Positions 25,449-33,585 of a stretch of 52,523 nt of DNA are shown here, piece by piece. The number at the start of each line of letters is the position of its first letter. The stretch's first letter is position 1. Position numbers and translations under genes: made by a program. The notes below the pieces were generated by a model that saw only the letters and a program-made list of their open reading frames with translations, searched no databases and was not told where the DNA came from. Origin of the DNA: JAFDED01 sp964611635 (GTDB taxonomy: Bacteria; Desulfobacterota; JAFDED01); NCBI GenBank assembly GCA_964611635.1, contig CAZTAS010000006.1, forward strand, positions 1 through 52,523. The letters are read 5' to 3'.

Positions 25449-26452
25449 AGCAGTTCGAGGAGAAGCTTCGGCGCGAGGCACGGCGCTTGCTGGAGGAAAA
25501 GAAAATAGATGTCCTAGTGGGATACGAGGCCGGAACGATGCCGCTCGTGTCCACTCCCTGCTTTTTGAACCGCCCTGAGGAGGCTGATCGGCTGATCTGG
25601 GACGCCACCTGCAGCAACAATCTGGCCACTTTCGTTCACGGAATCTTGCTCCGGCACAGGGAATCACAGCAGCGCCGCAAGCCCCAGGACCGCAAGCGCA
25701 TGGTGGTGGGCGTCGTCGCCCGGGGATGCGCCACCCGCGCCCTGGTTGTTCACCTGCAGGAGAATCAGTACACCAGAGAGGAGATGGTAATTCTGGGGAT
25801 GCCGTGCTCGGGCGTGCTGGATCTCCACAAGGTCAAAAAAAAGCTGAATTTTCAGGAAATCATGGATGGTTCCCTGGAGGGAGAGGCAGTTCGCGTGCGG
25901 ACAGTGGATGCGGAGCAGGAGTTGAGCCTGCGGGAATACCTGGCCGACAGTTGCCTGAGCTGCGCACAGAACAACCCGGTTATTGCAGACGTTGCGCTGG
26001 GTGAGATAGACCTCAGTGTAAACCGGGAGGGGGAATTTCGGCGCGTGGAGGAATTTTCCACCCTTCCCCACGAGGAGCGATGGGCCTACCTGGAGAGCGA
26101 GATGGAGCGCTGTACCAGGTGCAATGCCTGCAGGCAAGCGTGCCCTATGTGCTACTGCAAGGATTGCTTCGCAGAGCAGACAAAGCCGCAGTGGTTCGGC
26201 ATCACGGATTCTATGCCCGACACAATAGCCTTCCACATCATCCGCACATTCCACATGGCCGGCCGGTGCGTGGATTGCGGGGCATGCACGGCAGCCTGTC
26301 CCATGGGCATCGATTTGCGGACATTCCTTAAAAAACTGGAAAAAGATTGCCTGGAGATGTATGCCTATCGATCTGGCATGAACATGGACCAGCGACCTCC
26401 CCTGAGCGACTATGCTTTGAACGACCCGCAGGAGTTCATTACGGAGCCGTGA
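25445..26452 (+). CDS. flxC: FlxC-type iron-sulfur protein
   Basis: A 335-residue protein starting with GTG, which overlaps the flxD stop. The N-terminal two thirds resemble the FrhB/FdhB-like fold, with VGYEAGTMPLVSTPCF, RGCATRALV and LGMPCSGVLD, plus a CLSCAQNNP cluster site. The C-terminus holds a two-cluster ferredoxin, CTRCNACRQACPMCYCKDC and CVDCGACTAACP. In the FlxABCD-HdrABC system of sulfate reducers, FlxC relays electrons between the flavin-containing FlxAB and HdrA/FlxD. It lies between flxD and hdrC. No flavin motif is obvious. The assignment rests on motif layout and position in the operon; a formate dehydrogenase beta-like subunit is the alternative, but no catalytic formate dehydrogenase gene is nearby. 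Confidence 0.8.
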   Translation: MKQFEEKLRREARRLLEEKKIDVLVGYEAGTMPLVSTPCFLNRPEEADRLIWDATCSNNLATFVHGILLRHRESQQRRKPQDRKRMVVGVVARGCATRALVVHLQENQYTREEMVILGMPCSGVLDLHKVKKKLNFQEIMDGSLEGEAVRVRTVDAEQELSLREYLADSCLSCAQNNPVIADVALGEIDLSVNREGEFRRVEEFSTLPHEERWAYLESEMERCTRCNACRQACPMCYCKDCFAEQTKPQWFGITDSMPDTIAFHIIRTFHMAGRCVDCGACTAACPMGIDLRTFLKKLEKDCLEMYAYRSGMNMDQRPPLSDYALNDPQEFITEP

Positions 26453-26492
26453 ATAATACCATTCATTGTGGATCAACAAGTAAGGAGAGACC

Positions 26493-27068
26493 ATGAACCC
26501 CACACCTGCGCTGGACGCCACACGGTGCGAAAAGGAGTTTGCCAATCAGGTCAAACGCCTGGGCGATGCGGATGTGCGCACCTGCTACCAGTGCAAGAAA
26601 TGCTCCGCCGGGTGCCCGGTGGTCTTTGCCATGGATTACATGCCTCACCAAGTGATCCGATTGGTACAAATGGGTTTTCGGGAGCAAGCCCTTAGATGCT
26701 CCACCATATGGGTGTGCGCCTCTTGTGAGACATGCACAACGCGGTGCCCCAACGAGGTGGATATAGCGCGTGTGATGGATGCTCTTCGCCAGATGGCCCT
26801 GGAGGAGAGGATCCCAGAGGTAGAGCGGGAGATACATGTCTTTCACGACCAGTTTCTGCGGAGCATCCGGTCCAATGGGCGAGTATTCGAGATGGGGCTG
26901 ATGGGGCTGTTTAAGTTGCGCACGGGTCGGTTTTTCGATGACATCCTCATCGGATGGAAGATGTTCCGCAAGGGCAAGCTAGCCCTGTTGCCTCACCGAA
27001 TAGGGGATCGGGAAAAGATAAACAAGATTTTTGCCAAAACACAAAAGGGCGCACTGGATTCCCGGTGA
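26493..27068 (+). CDS. hdrC: Heterodisulfide reductase subunit C
   Basis: A 191-residue soluble protein with two [4Fe-4S] motifs, CYQCKKCSAGCP and CASCETCTTRCP, at the spacing typical of HdrC. The stretch DYMPHQVIRLVQMG between them and the ARVMDALRQMALEE helix are also characteristic. HdrC passes electrons from HdrA to the catalytic HdrB subunit. A good GGAGAG ribosome-binding site precedes the ATG. The hdrB gene follows after 15 bases, so the HdrC-HdrB order of methanogens is kept. Confidence 0.93.
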   Translation: MNPTPALDATRCEKEFANQVKRLGDADVRTCYQCKKCSAGCPVVFAMDYMPHQVIRLVQMGFREQALRCSTIWVCASCETCTTRCPNEVDIARVMDALRQMALEERIPEVEREIHVFHDQFLRSIRSNGRVFEMGLMGLFKLRTGRFFDDILIGWKMFRKGKLALLPHRIGDREKINKIFAKTQKGALDSR

Positions 27069-27083
27069 TCTGAGAGGAAAGCA

Positions 27084-27935
27084 TTGCTGAGATTTTCATA
27101 TTATCCAGGATGTTCCCTGAAAGGAACGGCGAAGGAGTTCGAGGACTCCGCCCTGGCTGTTTGCCGAACCCTGGGGGTGAAACTGGTGGAACTGCCGGAT
27201 TGGGGCTGCTGCGGCGCCAGCTCGGCTCATAATACCAACCGGCTCCTTTCCATCGCCCTGCCAGCCCGCGACCTGATCCAGGCGCGGCGGGAGGGGATGG
27301 ACATGGTGGTGCTCTGTGCCGCGTGCTTCAGCCGCCTCAAAACGGCACAGCACGAGATGGCACAAAACGGGGATTTGCGAAGGCAGGTGGAGCGGGTGGT
27401 GGGAGCGGCTTACGTCGGCGGCGTTCGCATCCGGCATTTGCTGGACATACTACGCGGCGATGTGGGACGGGAAGAAATTCGAAAGAGGGTCCGAAAAGAC
27501 ATATCGGGGTTAAAGCCCGCGGCTTATTATGGGTGCTTGCTGGTCAGGCCACCGGAAGTGCTGGGCTTCGACGACCCGGAGCATCCCACCATTATGGACA
27601 CTATTTTAGACGCTGTGGGTGTGGCAACACGCAGGTGGTCGTACAAGACGGAGTGCTGCGGCGGGAGCCTTTCCATCACACGGCCTGATATTGTCAGGCG
27701 TCTGGTGGACAATCTGCTGGATCGGGCAAGCGAGGCGGGTGCCAACTGCATAGTCACAGCCTGCCCCCTCTGCTCGTCCAACCTGGAGATGCGCCGCGGA
27801 ACAAATAAGAAGATGCCTGTCTTTTATTTCACCGAAATGCTGGGCCTGGCGTGGGGGCTAGGCGAAAGCAAAGAATGGTTTGACAAACACCTGGTGGATC
27901 CCGGGCCACTTCTTCGGGAGGTGGGGCTGGCGTGA
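27084..27935 (+). CDS. hdrB: Heterodisulfide reductase catalytic subunit B
   Basis: A 283-residue protein with both CCG domains intact. The first has C9, WGCCG near 43 and CAAC near 78; the second has GCLL, ECCGGS and CPLC. In HdrB these sites bind the two noncubane [4Fe-4S] clusters that reduce the CoM-CoB disulfide. In bacteria the substrate is unknown, with the DsrC trisulfide or another disulfide as candidates. The start is a TTG preceded by GAGAGGA; an upstream ATG in frame is absent. The full ligand set argues for real disulfide chemistry rather than a pure electron relay. Confidence 0.93.
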   Translation: MLRFSYYPGCSLKGTAKEFEDSALAVCRTLGVKLVELPDWGCCGASSAHNTNRLLSIALPARDLIQARREGMDMVVLCAACFSRLKTAQHEMAQNGDLRRQVERVVGAAYVGGVRIRHLLDILRGDVGREEIRKRVRKDISGLKPAAYYGCLLVRPPEVLGFDDPEHPTIMDTILDAVGVATRRWSYKTECCGGSLSITRPDIVRRLVDNLLDRASEAGANCIVTACPLCSSNLEMRRGTNKKMPVFYFTEMLGLAWGLGESKEWFDKHLVDPGPLLREVGLA

Positions 27936-27972
27936 TCCATATCTTTTGGAATAAACCATTTCCAGGTAAATT

Positions 27973-29040
27973 GTGGCATCCGGAAGCTTTATAGAGAAAG
28001 TAATGAAGGTCATCGCGAAAAAAGATTGGGACGAATTACTGAGGCGCCTGGCAGTAGAGCGGGCATTTTGGGCGCCCCGCCTGGTGGAAGGCAGGCCCCT
28101 GTTCGGCCCCGTAGAGGAGGTCGAACAAATTAATTTGGAATATGTCAATACACTAAACCCCTCAAAGATTCGATTTTTCCCCCACACAGAGACCATTTTG
28201 ACCTTTCGGAAAGAAAAAGAAGAAATAATTGTTGATCCGCCGGCGCACGAAGATAAGAAGGCGCTGCTTTTCGGGGTTAGACCCTGTGATGCGCGCAGCT
28301 TTGTGATGCTGGACAAGCTTTTTCTGGAAGGGAAATACCGGGATCCATACTACGCAGAAAAGAGGAAAAACAGCCTGGTGGTGGGCATCGGCTGTAACCT
28401 ACCACTGCGCTCTTGCTTCTGCACATCAGTAGGCGGAGGGCCATTCAGCACAGAAGGGCTGGATGTGCTCCTTATAGATTTAGGCGATAAGTACCTCGCG
28501 GAGGCGTGCTCGGCAGGGGGAGAGGAACTCATTGCTCTTGTAACAGGCGCAAGAGATGCGGAAGAGTCGGATATACTCCGCCGGGAGGAGCTTGAAACCG
28601 CAAGCCGTTCCCAGATGGAAACGGTCGATCTGCTGGAGGGAGTAAAAGCACGTTTGGATGCCATGTTTGACCATCCGTTCTGGGATACTCTATTTCTGAA
28701 ATGCATCGCCTGCGGCAACTGCACCTATCACTGCCCGACATGTCACTGCTTTGACATCGTGGACGAGGCAGGCGAGGAGGGCGGCAGGCGGTTGCGCAAC
28801 TGGGACTCCTGCATGTATCCCCTCTTCACCCGCCATGCCTCAGGCCACAACCCACGGCCCACGGGAAAAGAGCGCTGGCGCCAGCGCCTGATGCACAAAT
28901 TCCACTACTATTTGGAAAACTTTGGAGTGAGTGCCTGCGTGGGCTGCGGGCGCTGCATAATCAATTGTCCGGTGAATATGGATATCCGCGGGATTCTCAT
29001 TGCCGTGCAGGAACTTGAAGATTCCGGGAGTACACCATGA
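27973..29040 (+). CDS. flxB: FlxB-type iron-sulfur protein (HydB-like)
   Basis: A 355-residue protein starting with GTG. The first 230 residues match the 4Fe-4S sulfur-reductase/hydrogenase beta-subunit family (IDPPAHEDKKALLFGVRPCDARSF type), with GVRPCDARSF near 98 and CFCTSVGGGP near 143. Two [4Fe-4S] motifs follow, CIACGNCTYHCPTCHC and CVGCGRCIINCP. In FlxABCD this subunit links the NAD(P)H flavoprotein FlxA to FlxC. It overlaps the flxA start by four bases (ATGA), so the two are coupled, as expected for subunits that form a pair. Confidence 0.87.
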   Translation: MASGSFIEKVMKVIAKKDWDELLRRLAVERAFWAPRLVEGRPLFGPVEEVEQINLEYVNTLNPSKIRFFPHTETILTFRKEKEEIIVDPPAHEDKKALLFGVRPCDARSFVMLDKLFLEGKYRDPYYAEKRKNSLVVGIGCNLPLRSCFCTSVGGGPFSTEGLDVLLIDLGDKYLAEACSAGGEELIALVTGARDAEESDILRREELETASRSQMETVDLLEGVKARLDAMFDHPFWDTLFLKCIACGNCTYHCPTCHCFDIVDEAGEEGGRRLRNWDSCMYPLFTRHASGHNPRPTGKERWRQRLMHKFHYYLENFGVSACVGCGRCIINCPVNMDIRGILIAVQELEDSGSTP

Positions 29041-29873
29041 GCAACCCTTACATCCCCATGCCCATGCGGGTGGAGAAGGTCATCACCGAAGTGGATACCC
29101 GGGACATCAAAACCTTTCGGCTCTCGTTCCAGCGAGAAGGGGACAAATTTTCATTCATGCCTGGGCAGTTCTGCGAGCTGTCAGTGCTTGGCACGGGTGA
29201 GTCACCCCTCGGCATCGCCTCGTCTCCCATGGAGCTGGATTACGTAGAATTCACAGTGATGAAGACGGGGGTGGTGACCACCGAATTGCACTCCATGGAG
29301 CCCGGGGATTTTATGGGAATCCGGGGCCCCCTGGGGAACCATTATCCAGTTGACCGTCTCAAAGGGAAGAATGTCGTGGTGGTCGGAGGGGGTTTCGCCT
29401 TCACCACGCTGCGCTCCCTAACTCAATACATGCTGCATCCGGACAACCGGAGAGACTTCGCCGACATAACGGTGATCTATGGAGCGCGAACGCCGGGCCT
29501 GCTGCTCTATAAGGATGAGCTCAAAACATGGATGGATCGGGAGGACATTATCACTCACATCACGGTGGACCCTCCCGGCGAAGAGGGGTGGGACAGCCAT
29601 GTGGGGTTTGTCCCGACTATTGTGGAAAAGGTGGCACCCAGCGCTCTGGAAGCCATCGCTGTGGTTTGCGGCCCGCCTATTATGATACGCTTCACCCTAC
29701 CCGTCCTGCTCAAGCTCGGCTTCGCACGGCAAGATATCGTGACATCTCTGGAGATGCGCATGAAGTGCGGCATCGGCAAATGCGGCCGGTGCAACGTGGG
29801 AGAGAAATATGTCTGCCTCCACGGGCCTGTGTTCACCCTGGCCGAGCTTGATCGACTCCCCTCCGAGTATTAG
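29037..29873 (+). CDS. flxA: FlxA-type FAD/NAD(P)H-binding protein (HydG-like)
   Basis: A 278-residue ferredoxin-NADP reductase family protein. The FAD-binding barrel has PGQFCELSV and LGIASSP (about 40-65). The NAD-binding fold starts VVVVGGGFAFTTLRSL (about 113-128). The C-terminus binds a [2Fe-2S] cluster with C244, C249, C252 and C260 (CGIGKCGRC...C). This is the architecture of the gamma subunit of sulfhydrogenases and of FlxA, the second NAD(P)H entry point of this operon after the NuoF-like protein. Last gene of the operon; a hairpin follows right after its stop codon. Confidence 0.92.
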   Translation: MSNPYIPMPMRVEKVITEVDTRDIKTFRLSFQREGDKFSFMPGQFCELSVLGTGESPLGIASSPMELDYVEFTVMKTGVVTTELHSMEPGDFMGIRGPLGNHYPVDRLKGKNVVVVGGGFAFTTLRSLTQYMLHPDNRRDFADITVIYGARTPGLLLYKDELKTWMDREDIITHITVDPPGEEGWDSHVGFVPTIVEKVAPSALEAIAVVCGPPIMIRFTLPVLLKLGFARQDIVTSLEMRMKCGIGKCGRCNVGEKYVCLHGPVFTLAELDRLPSEY

Positions 29874-29911
29874 GAGTTGGGGGAAACCTTTTTGTAAAAA
29901 GGTTTTTCTCC
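29873..29911. terminator. Bidirectional hairpin at the end of the Nuo/Hdr/Flx operon
   Basis: Arms AAACCTTTTT (29884-29893) and AAAAAGGTTT (29896-29905) pair around GT, with GGAG and CTCC flanks that extend the stem. It begins at the flxA stop codon and lies between flxA and the convergent BON-domain gene, so it can terminate both. It is a near copy of the repeats at 18511-18640 in the same operon. Confidence 0.6.
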
Positions 29912-29919
29912 AATAAGGA

Positions 29920-30276
29920 TTATTGCCCTTTGAGTTTCAGATTCGAGATCACGGATTTGACGCCAGACACACTCCGAGAGATTGCTATAATCCGCTGAAT
30001 TTGCTGTTCCGATTTGGCGTAGCCCGAAAGGGTGACATTCCCATCCAGGGTGTCCACATCGATGTTGAGGGAGCGGATGCCAGGTTCAGCAATGAGCTTT
30101 GCGTTGATCTTACTCGTGATGGTTCCGTCATCAATCTGGGTTCCCACGCTTCTCTCATCTGTGCCAACTTTGTAACCTGCAACACCGGCCCCTCCCGCTA
30201 CCAGCCAGAAACAACCCGCCAGGCTAACACCTGCAGCAAGGGCCAAGCAGGCAATGAGGAGGCGTCTCGTAATCAT
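29920..30276 (-). CDS. BON-domain lipoprotein
   Basis: A 118-residue protein. The N-terminus MITRRLLIACLALAAGVSLAGC is a lipoprotein signal with lipobox LAGC. A short Gly-rich segment (VAGGAGVAGYKVGTDERS) follows, then a BON domain (about 50-118: ITSKINAKLIAEP...LDGNVTLSGYAKSEQQ). BON proteins of the OsmY/YraP type support outer-membrane integrity in the periplasm. I chose the start at 30276 for the signal peptide; an in-frame ATG at 30381 would add 35 residues and lies closer to the ribosome-binding site of the conserved leader, so it cannot be excluded. Convergent with flxA. Confidence 0.82.
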   Translation of the reverse strand: MITRRLLIACLALAAGVSLAGCFWLVAGGAGVAGYKVGTDERSVGTQIDDGTITSKINAKLIAEPGIRSLNIDVDTLDGNVTLSGYAKSEQQIQRIIAISRSVSGVKSVISNLKLKGQ

Positions 30277-30395
30277 CTTCACGCGCTTGCGGGTGCACTC
30301 ATTTAAGGCTTGATTATACAGCCCATGAAACCGTTCCCTTGCAGCCAGCCTTAAGAGTGATAGTTTCATTGAATCTTTCATTTTAATTGCCCTAA

Positions 30396-30469
30396 TCCTC
30401 CCTCTAAAATTTCTGGTTTAAAATATTTTAGCCCTTCGTTGTGGGCTAAAGGGCTGTGAGTAACTCCTT
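30396..30469 (-). promoter_or_regulatory. 74-nt conserved leader, copy A
   Basis: Read on the minus strand it starts AAGGAGTTACTCACAGCCC and ends with the Shine-Dalgarno-like GGGAGGA. A block of exactly the same length precedes the secreted-protein gene at 50079-52175. By eye 59 of 74 positions agree without a gap, with near-identical ends and a variable middle. The ATG nearest to its GGGAGGA is at 30381. It can form a hairpin between AGCCC and GGGCT. Function unknown. Confidence 0.6.
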
Positions 30470-30795
30470 TAAAGTAAATTTAATGAATTTCTTTGATTAA
30501 CTAATATACCACAAAAGATGGAAAATTTGAGCATTTTTTGCCTTCAATGTAAAAGTAAAATACAACCGCAAGCTGCGTGTAAGGCCCTGGGAAAAATTGC
30601 TTTGTTTTCATGGCAAAATTTTGATTCACCAATTTTCCATTGAGGGAAAGATCACAATTAAGAACATAAAATTTGCTTGACTTAGATATCAAATTGTGAC
30701 AATCAATATAATAATCATGCACATTTCTTCAACTGTTCCCCTTCAGTGGGTTCTATTTTTTTTCTAAATTGAGTTGAAAAGAAAGGAAAGATCAC
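30470..30795. other. Intergenic gap between BON and peptidase genes
   Basis: About 325 AT-rich bases between divergent genes. A 73-codon minus-strand ORF (30501-30722) has no ribosome-binding site and a biased, low-complexity composition, and I reject it as a gene. The promoters of both flanking genes should lie here, but I see no strong boxes. Confidence 0.4.
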
Positions 30796-31923
30796 ATGGA
30801 AAAAGCGAAGAACTTTATAGGCGATCTCGAGGGCTTAAGACGCGCTGTTGAGGAGAGTAATTTCGAAGCAGTTGTGGCACTTTCTCCTGAGAATGTGCGT
30901 TACGCGGGCAATGTTTACATCGGTACTCAGATTTCCATCCGGGATCGATTGGCAATCATCGTCTGGCCAAAAGGCAAGGAGCCAATCTTCCTGGTGTGCA
31001 ACATCGAGGAAGGTTACGTGCGCGATGTTTCATGGATTGAAGATGTCAGGGCTTATGTGGAGTTCAAGATCTCTCCTATCGAGCTGCTGGCTGATGTACT
31101 CAAGGAGTTAGGGCTGGAGACCGCGCACATTGGTATTGAGCTGGAGTATCTATTCGCCCACTATTATCGTGAACTCATGGAGCGTCTGCCCGGACTGAAG
31201 CTGGGTGGGTGCGAAGAGCTTTTCAACCGCGTACGTATGATCAAAACTCAACAGGAACGGGATCTTTTGGTCCGAGCAGCCCGCGCCACGGAAAAGGCCC
31301 TGCTTGCAACTTATTCCACCATCCAGCCAGGCGAAACTGAGAAAAGTATGGCCAACCGTCTGGCTAACCATTTATTACACTGTGGAGCGGATAATGTGAA
31401 GTTTTTATACATCAACGGAGGAGCTAACACCGGATTCCCCCACATGCAGCCCACAGATTATGCGGTAAAGACAGGCGATATCATCAAAACCGACTGTGGT
31501 GGTTATTTCACGGAATACATATCTGACATAGCGCGAACGGCCGTAGTAGGGCCACCATCTGCAGAGCAGCGCTCCATTTACCAGCGACTCATGGAGGTCC
31601 ACCGCGGGACCATCGACATGCTGCGGCCTGGAAACAGGGCAAGTGACGTTTATAACACCGCCAGCCGGTTATATGCCAAGGTGGACATTCCGTTCTCGCT
31701 CCCGCACCAAGGCCACAGCGTCGGCATTGGTGGGCATGAAAAACCCATACTCAACCCATTCGATCATACAGTTTTACAGCCCAATATGATGTTCTATGTG
31801 GAGACACGCGTTCGATGGCCCGGGAAGGAGGGGTATCACATTGAGGATCTGATCCAGGTCACGGAGAAAGATCCCGTGGTGCATTCAACATACTTTGACG
31901 ATGCAGAGCTTTTCGTCATTTAA
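30796..31923 (+). CDS. M24 family metallopeptidase (Xaa-Pro dipeptidase-like), copy 1
   Basis: A 375-residue protein with the creatinase-type N-domain (about 10-140) and the pita-bread M24 domain (about 150-370). The five metal ligands are visible: Asp in KTDCGG, Asp in YISDIART, His in QGHSVGIGGHE, Glu in YVETR and Glu in HIEDL. It probably cleaves Xaa-Pro or related peptide bonds in the cytoplasm; creatinase-like hydrolysis of C-N bonds is the alternative in this superfamily. It heads a locus with a peptide-type ABC binding protein and permeases, so it may process what they import. An AGGAAAG ribosome-binding site precedes the ATG. Confidence 0.88.
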   Translation: MEKAKNFIGDLEGLRRAVEESNFEAVVALSPENVRYAGNVYIGTQISIRDRLAIIVWPKGKEPIFLVCNIEEGYVRDVSWIEDVRAYVEFKISPIELLADVLKELGLETAHIGIELEYLFAHYYRELMERLPGLKLGGCEELFNRVRMIKTQQERDLLVRAARATEKALLATYSTIQPGETEKSMANRLANHLLHCGADNVKFLYINGGANTGFPHMQPTDYAVKTGDIIKTDCGGYFTEYISDIARTAVVGPPSAEQRSIYQRLMEVHRGTIDMLRPGNRASDVYNTASRLYAKVDIPFSLPHQGHSVGIGGHEKPILNPFDHTVLQPNMMFYVETRVRWPGKEGYHIEDLIQVTEKDPVVHSTYFDDAELFVI

Positions 31924-32003
31924 CTTCAACTCAAGAGTCCTTAAATTTCTCCTAAAGTTGCCAATTAAGGGAAAAATTAAGGAAAAAGAAAAGGAGGCAA
32001 CAA

Positions 32004-33524
32004 ATGATTCTGAGATTCTTATGGAAAGGGAAAAGGTTTCAATGGGCGGGAATCCTGCTACTAGTCATGATTATTGGAGCGCCCCATCTCGTTATGGCAG
32101 GCGAAAAGACCCTGATGGTTGGCGCATCAGTTTTCCCCGAAAAGTTGAGCACTGGGATCAGCAGCTTCGCCTCGGTGAGCTTGATGTATCAAATGATCGA
32201 CCCCCTGGTGATGCGCGATGACAACATGAAGCTCATCCCGGGGCTTGCCCACCGGTGGGAAGCTTTAAACCCCACCACCTGGCGGTTTTATCTTCGTAAA
32301 GGCGTAAAGTTCCACGATGGGAAAGAATGCACCGCCGAGGACGTGAAGTTTACATTGGATTATGTGCTGAATCCCAAGACCATTTACGCACGCAAGCGGC
32401 GTATCACCCAGATTAAGGAAACGAAGATCGTCGATAAGTACACGGTGGACATCATCACCAAGAAACCATTTCCCACCTTGGCCTTGGGCCTGAGTGACGT
32501 GCCCATCGAGCCCAAGCACTACCACGCCGCTGTCGGCGTTGAAGGCATGACGAAAAAACCCATTGGCACAGGCCCGTTTAAGCTGCTCAAATGGGTGCCA
32601 GGAGACCGGCTAGAGTTGAAAGCCAATAAGGATTACTGGGCAGGAGCTCCCAAGGTGGACAAGGTGATCATCCGACAGATCCCCGAGGGCTCGACTCGCA
32701 TTGCCTCGTTGCTGGCCGGGGAAACACAAATTATCGAGGAGGTCCCGGTGGACCTGATTCCTGAAGTGCGCGCAAACGACCTGACAGAGATTACCTCGAT
32801 TGAATCTACCGTGGGATTATGCCTTACAATGGACACTCAGAAGAAACCCTTTGACAACCCAAAGGTCAGGCTGGCCATGGACTATGCCATCAACAAACCC
32901 CTTATCTTGCAGCAGATGTTAAGAGGCCAGGGAACACTGCTGAAAGGCCAACTCTTGCCTTCTAATACATTTGGGTACAACCCCAATCTCAAAGCACGTC
33001 CCTATGACCCACAAAAGGCCAAGGAGCTCCTTAAAGAAGCCGGATACCCCACTGGATTTAAAACCTCCATTACCACTCGTTCGGGGAAGTACCTCTCAGA
33101 CGTGGATATTTGCAACGCCGTGGTGGGAATGCTCGCCCAGGTGGGTATAAAGGCCACCGTGAATGTGGTGGAAGGCGGCGTTTACTCCAAGATGGTCAAT
33201 AAGCACGATATGGGGCCGATCCACATGGTAGGATGGTACAGCCTCGGTGACGCGGATTACGCCACGGTGTGGTTTACGCAAGGCAGCACCAGGGCGTACT
33301 GGTACAATGAGGAGTACGAGAAGCTTTTCGTTAAAGCGCGTTCCACAGTGGATCAATCTGCCAGAGAGAAAATTTACTGGCGGATGATGGAGATCATGCA
33401 CGAAGAAAACCCATCAGTATTCATGTTCGGACTGCCTTCCATCTATGCCAAAAATAAGAAGCTAAGAGGTTGGAATCCTCGTGGAGACAAGTGCCTGAGG
33501 TTAAACACAGCATCATTGGATTGA
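32004..33524 (+). CDS. ABC transporter substrate-binding protein (peptide/nickel family)
   Basis: A 506-residue exported protein. The signal peptide has a basic start and a hydrophobic stretch ending in VMA. The mature part follows the SBP_bac_5 pattern: IDPLVMRDDNMKLIPGLAHRWE, TWRFYLRKGVKFHDGKECTAEDVKFTL and GTGPFKLLKW. Such proteins bind oligopeptides, dipeptides, nickel complexes or opines in the periplasm and hand them to DppBC-type permeases, which are encoded 2.5 kb downstream (36030-37812). It is preceded by GGAGGC and flanked by M24 peptidase genes, suggesting peptide import followed by hydrolysis. Confidence 0.9.
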   Translation: MILRFLWKGKRFQWAGILLLVMIIGAPHLVMAGEKTLMVGASVFPEKLSTGISSFASVSLMYQMIDPLVMRDDNMKLIPGLAHRWEALNPTTWRFYLRKGVKFHDGKECTAEDVKFTLDYVLNPKTIYARKRRITQIKETKIVDKYTVDIITKKPFPTLALGLSDVPIEPKHYHAAVGVEGMTKKPIGTGPFKLLKWVPGDRLELKANKDYWAGAPKVDKVIIRQIPEGSTRIASLLAGETQIIEEVPVDLIPEVRANDLTEITSIESTVGLCLTMDTQKKPFDNPKVRLAMDYAINKPLILQQMLRGQGTLLKGQLLPSNTFGYNPNLKARPYDPQKAKELLKEAGYPTGFKTSITTRSGKYLSDVDICNAVVGMLAQVGIKATVNVVEGGVYSKMVNKHDMGPIHMVGWYSLGDADYATVWFTQGSTRAYWYNEEYEKLFVKARSTVDQSAREKIYWRMMEIMHEENPSVFMFGLPSIYAKNKKLRGWNPRGDKCLRLNTASLD

Positions 33525-33585
33525 GGATAAGAAGTGCAGGGGCTTCCATATCGGGAGCCCTCCAACGAAATGGTTAAGACTTGAG

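Noticed and set aside
16106..29873. A benzoyl-CoA reductase (Bam) gene cluster
   Set aside because: The Nuo/HdrA/MvhD parts resemble BamEFGHI, but no BamB tungsten protein or BamC is present and HdrB has both intact CCG domains.
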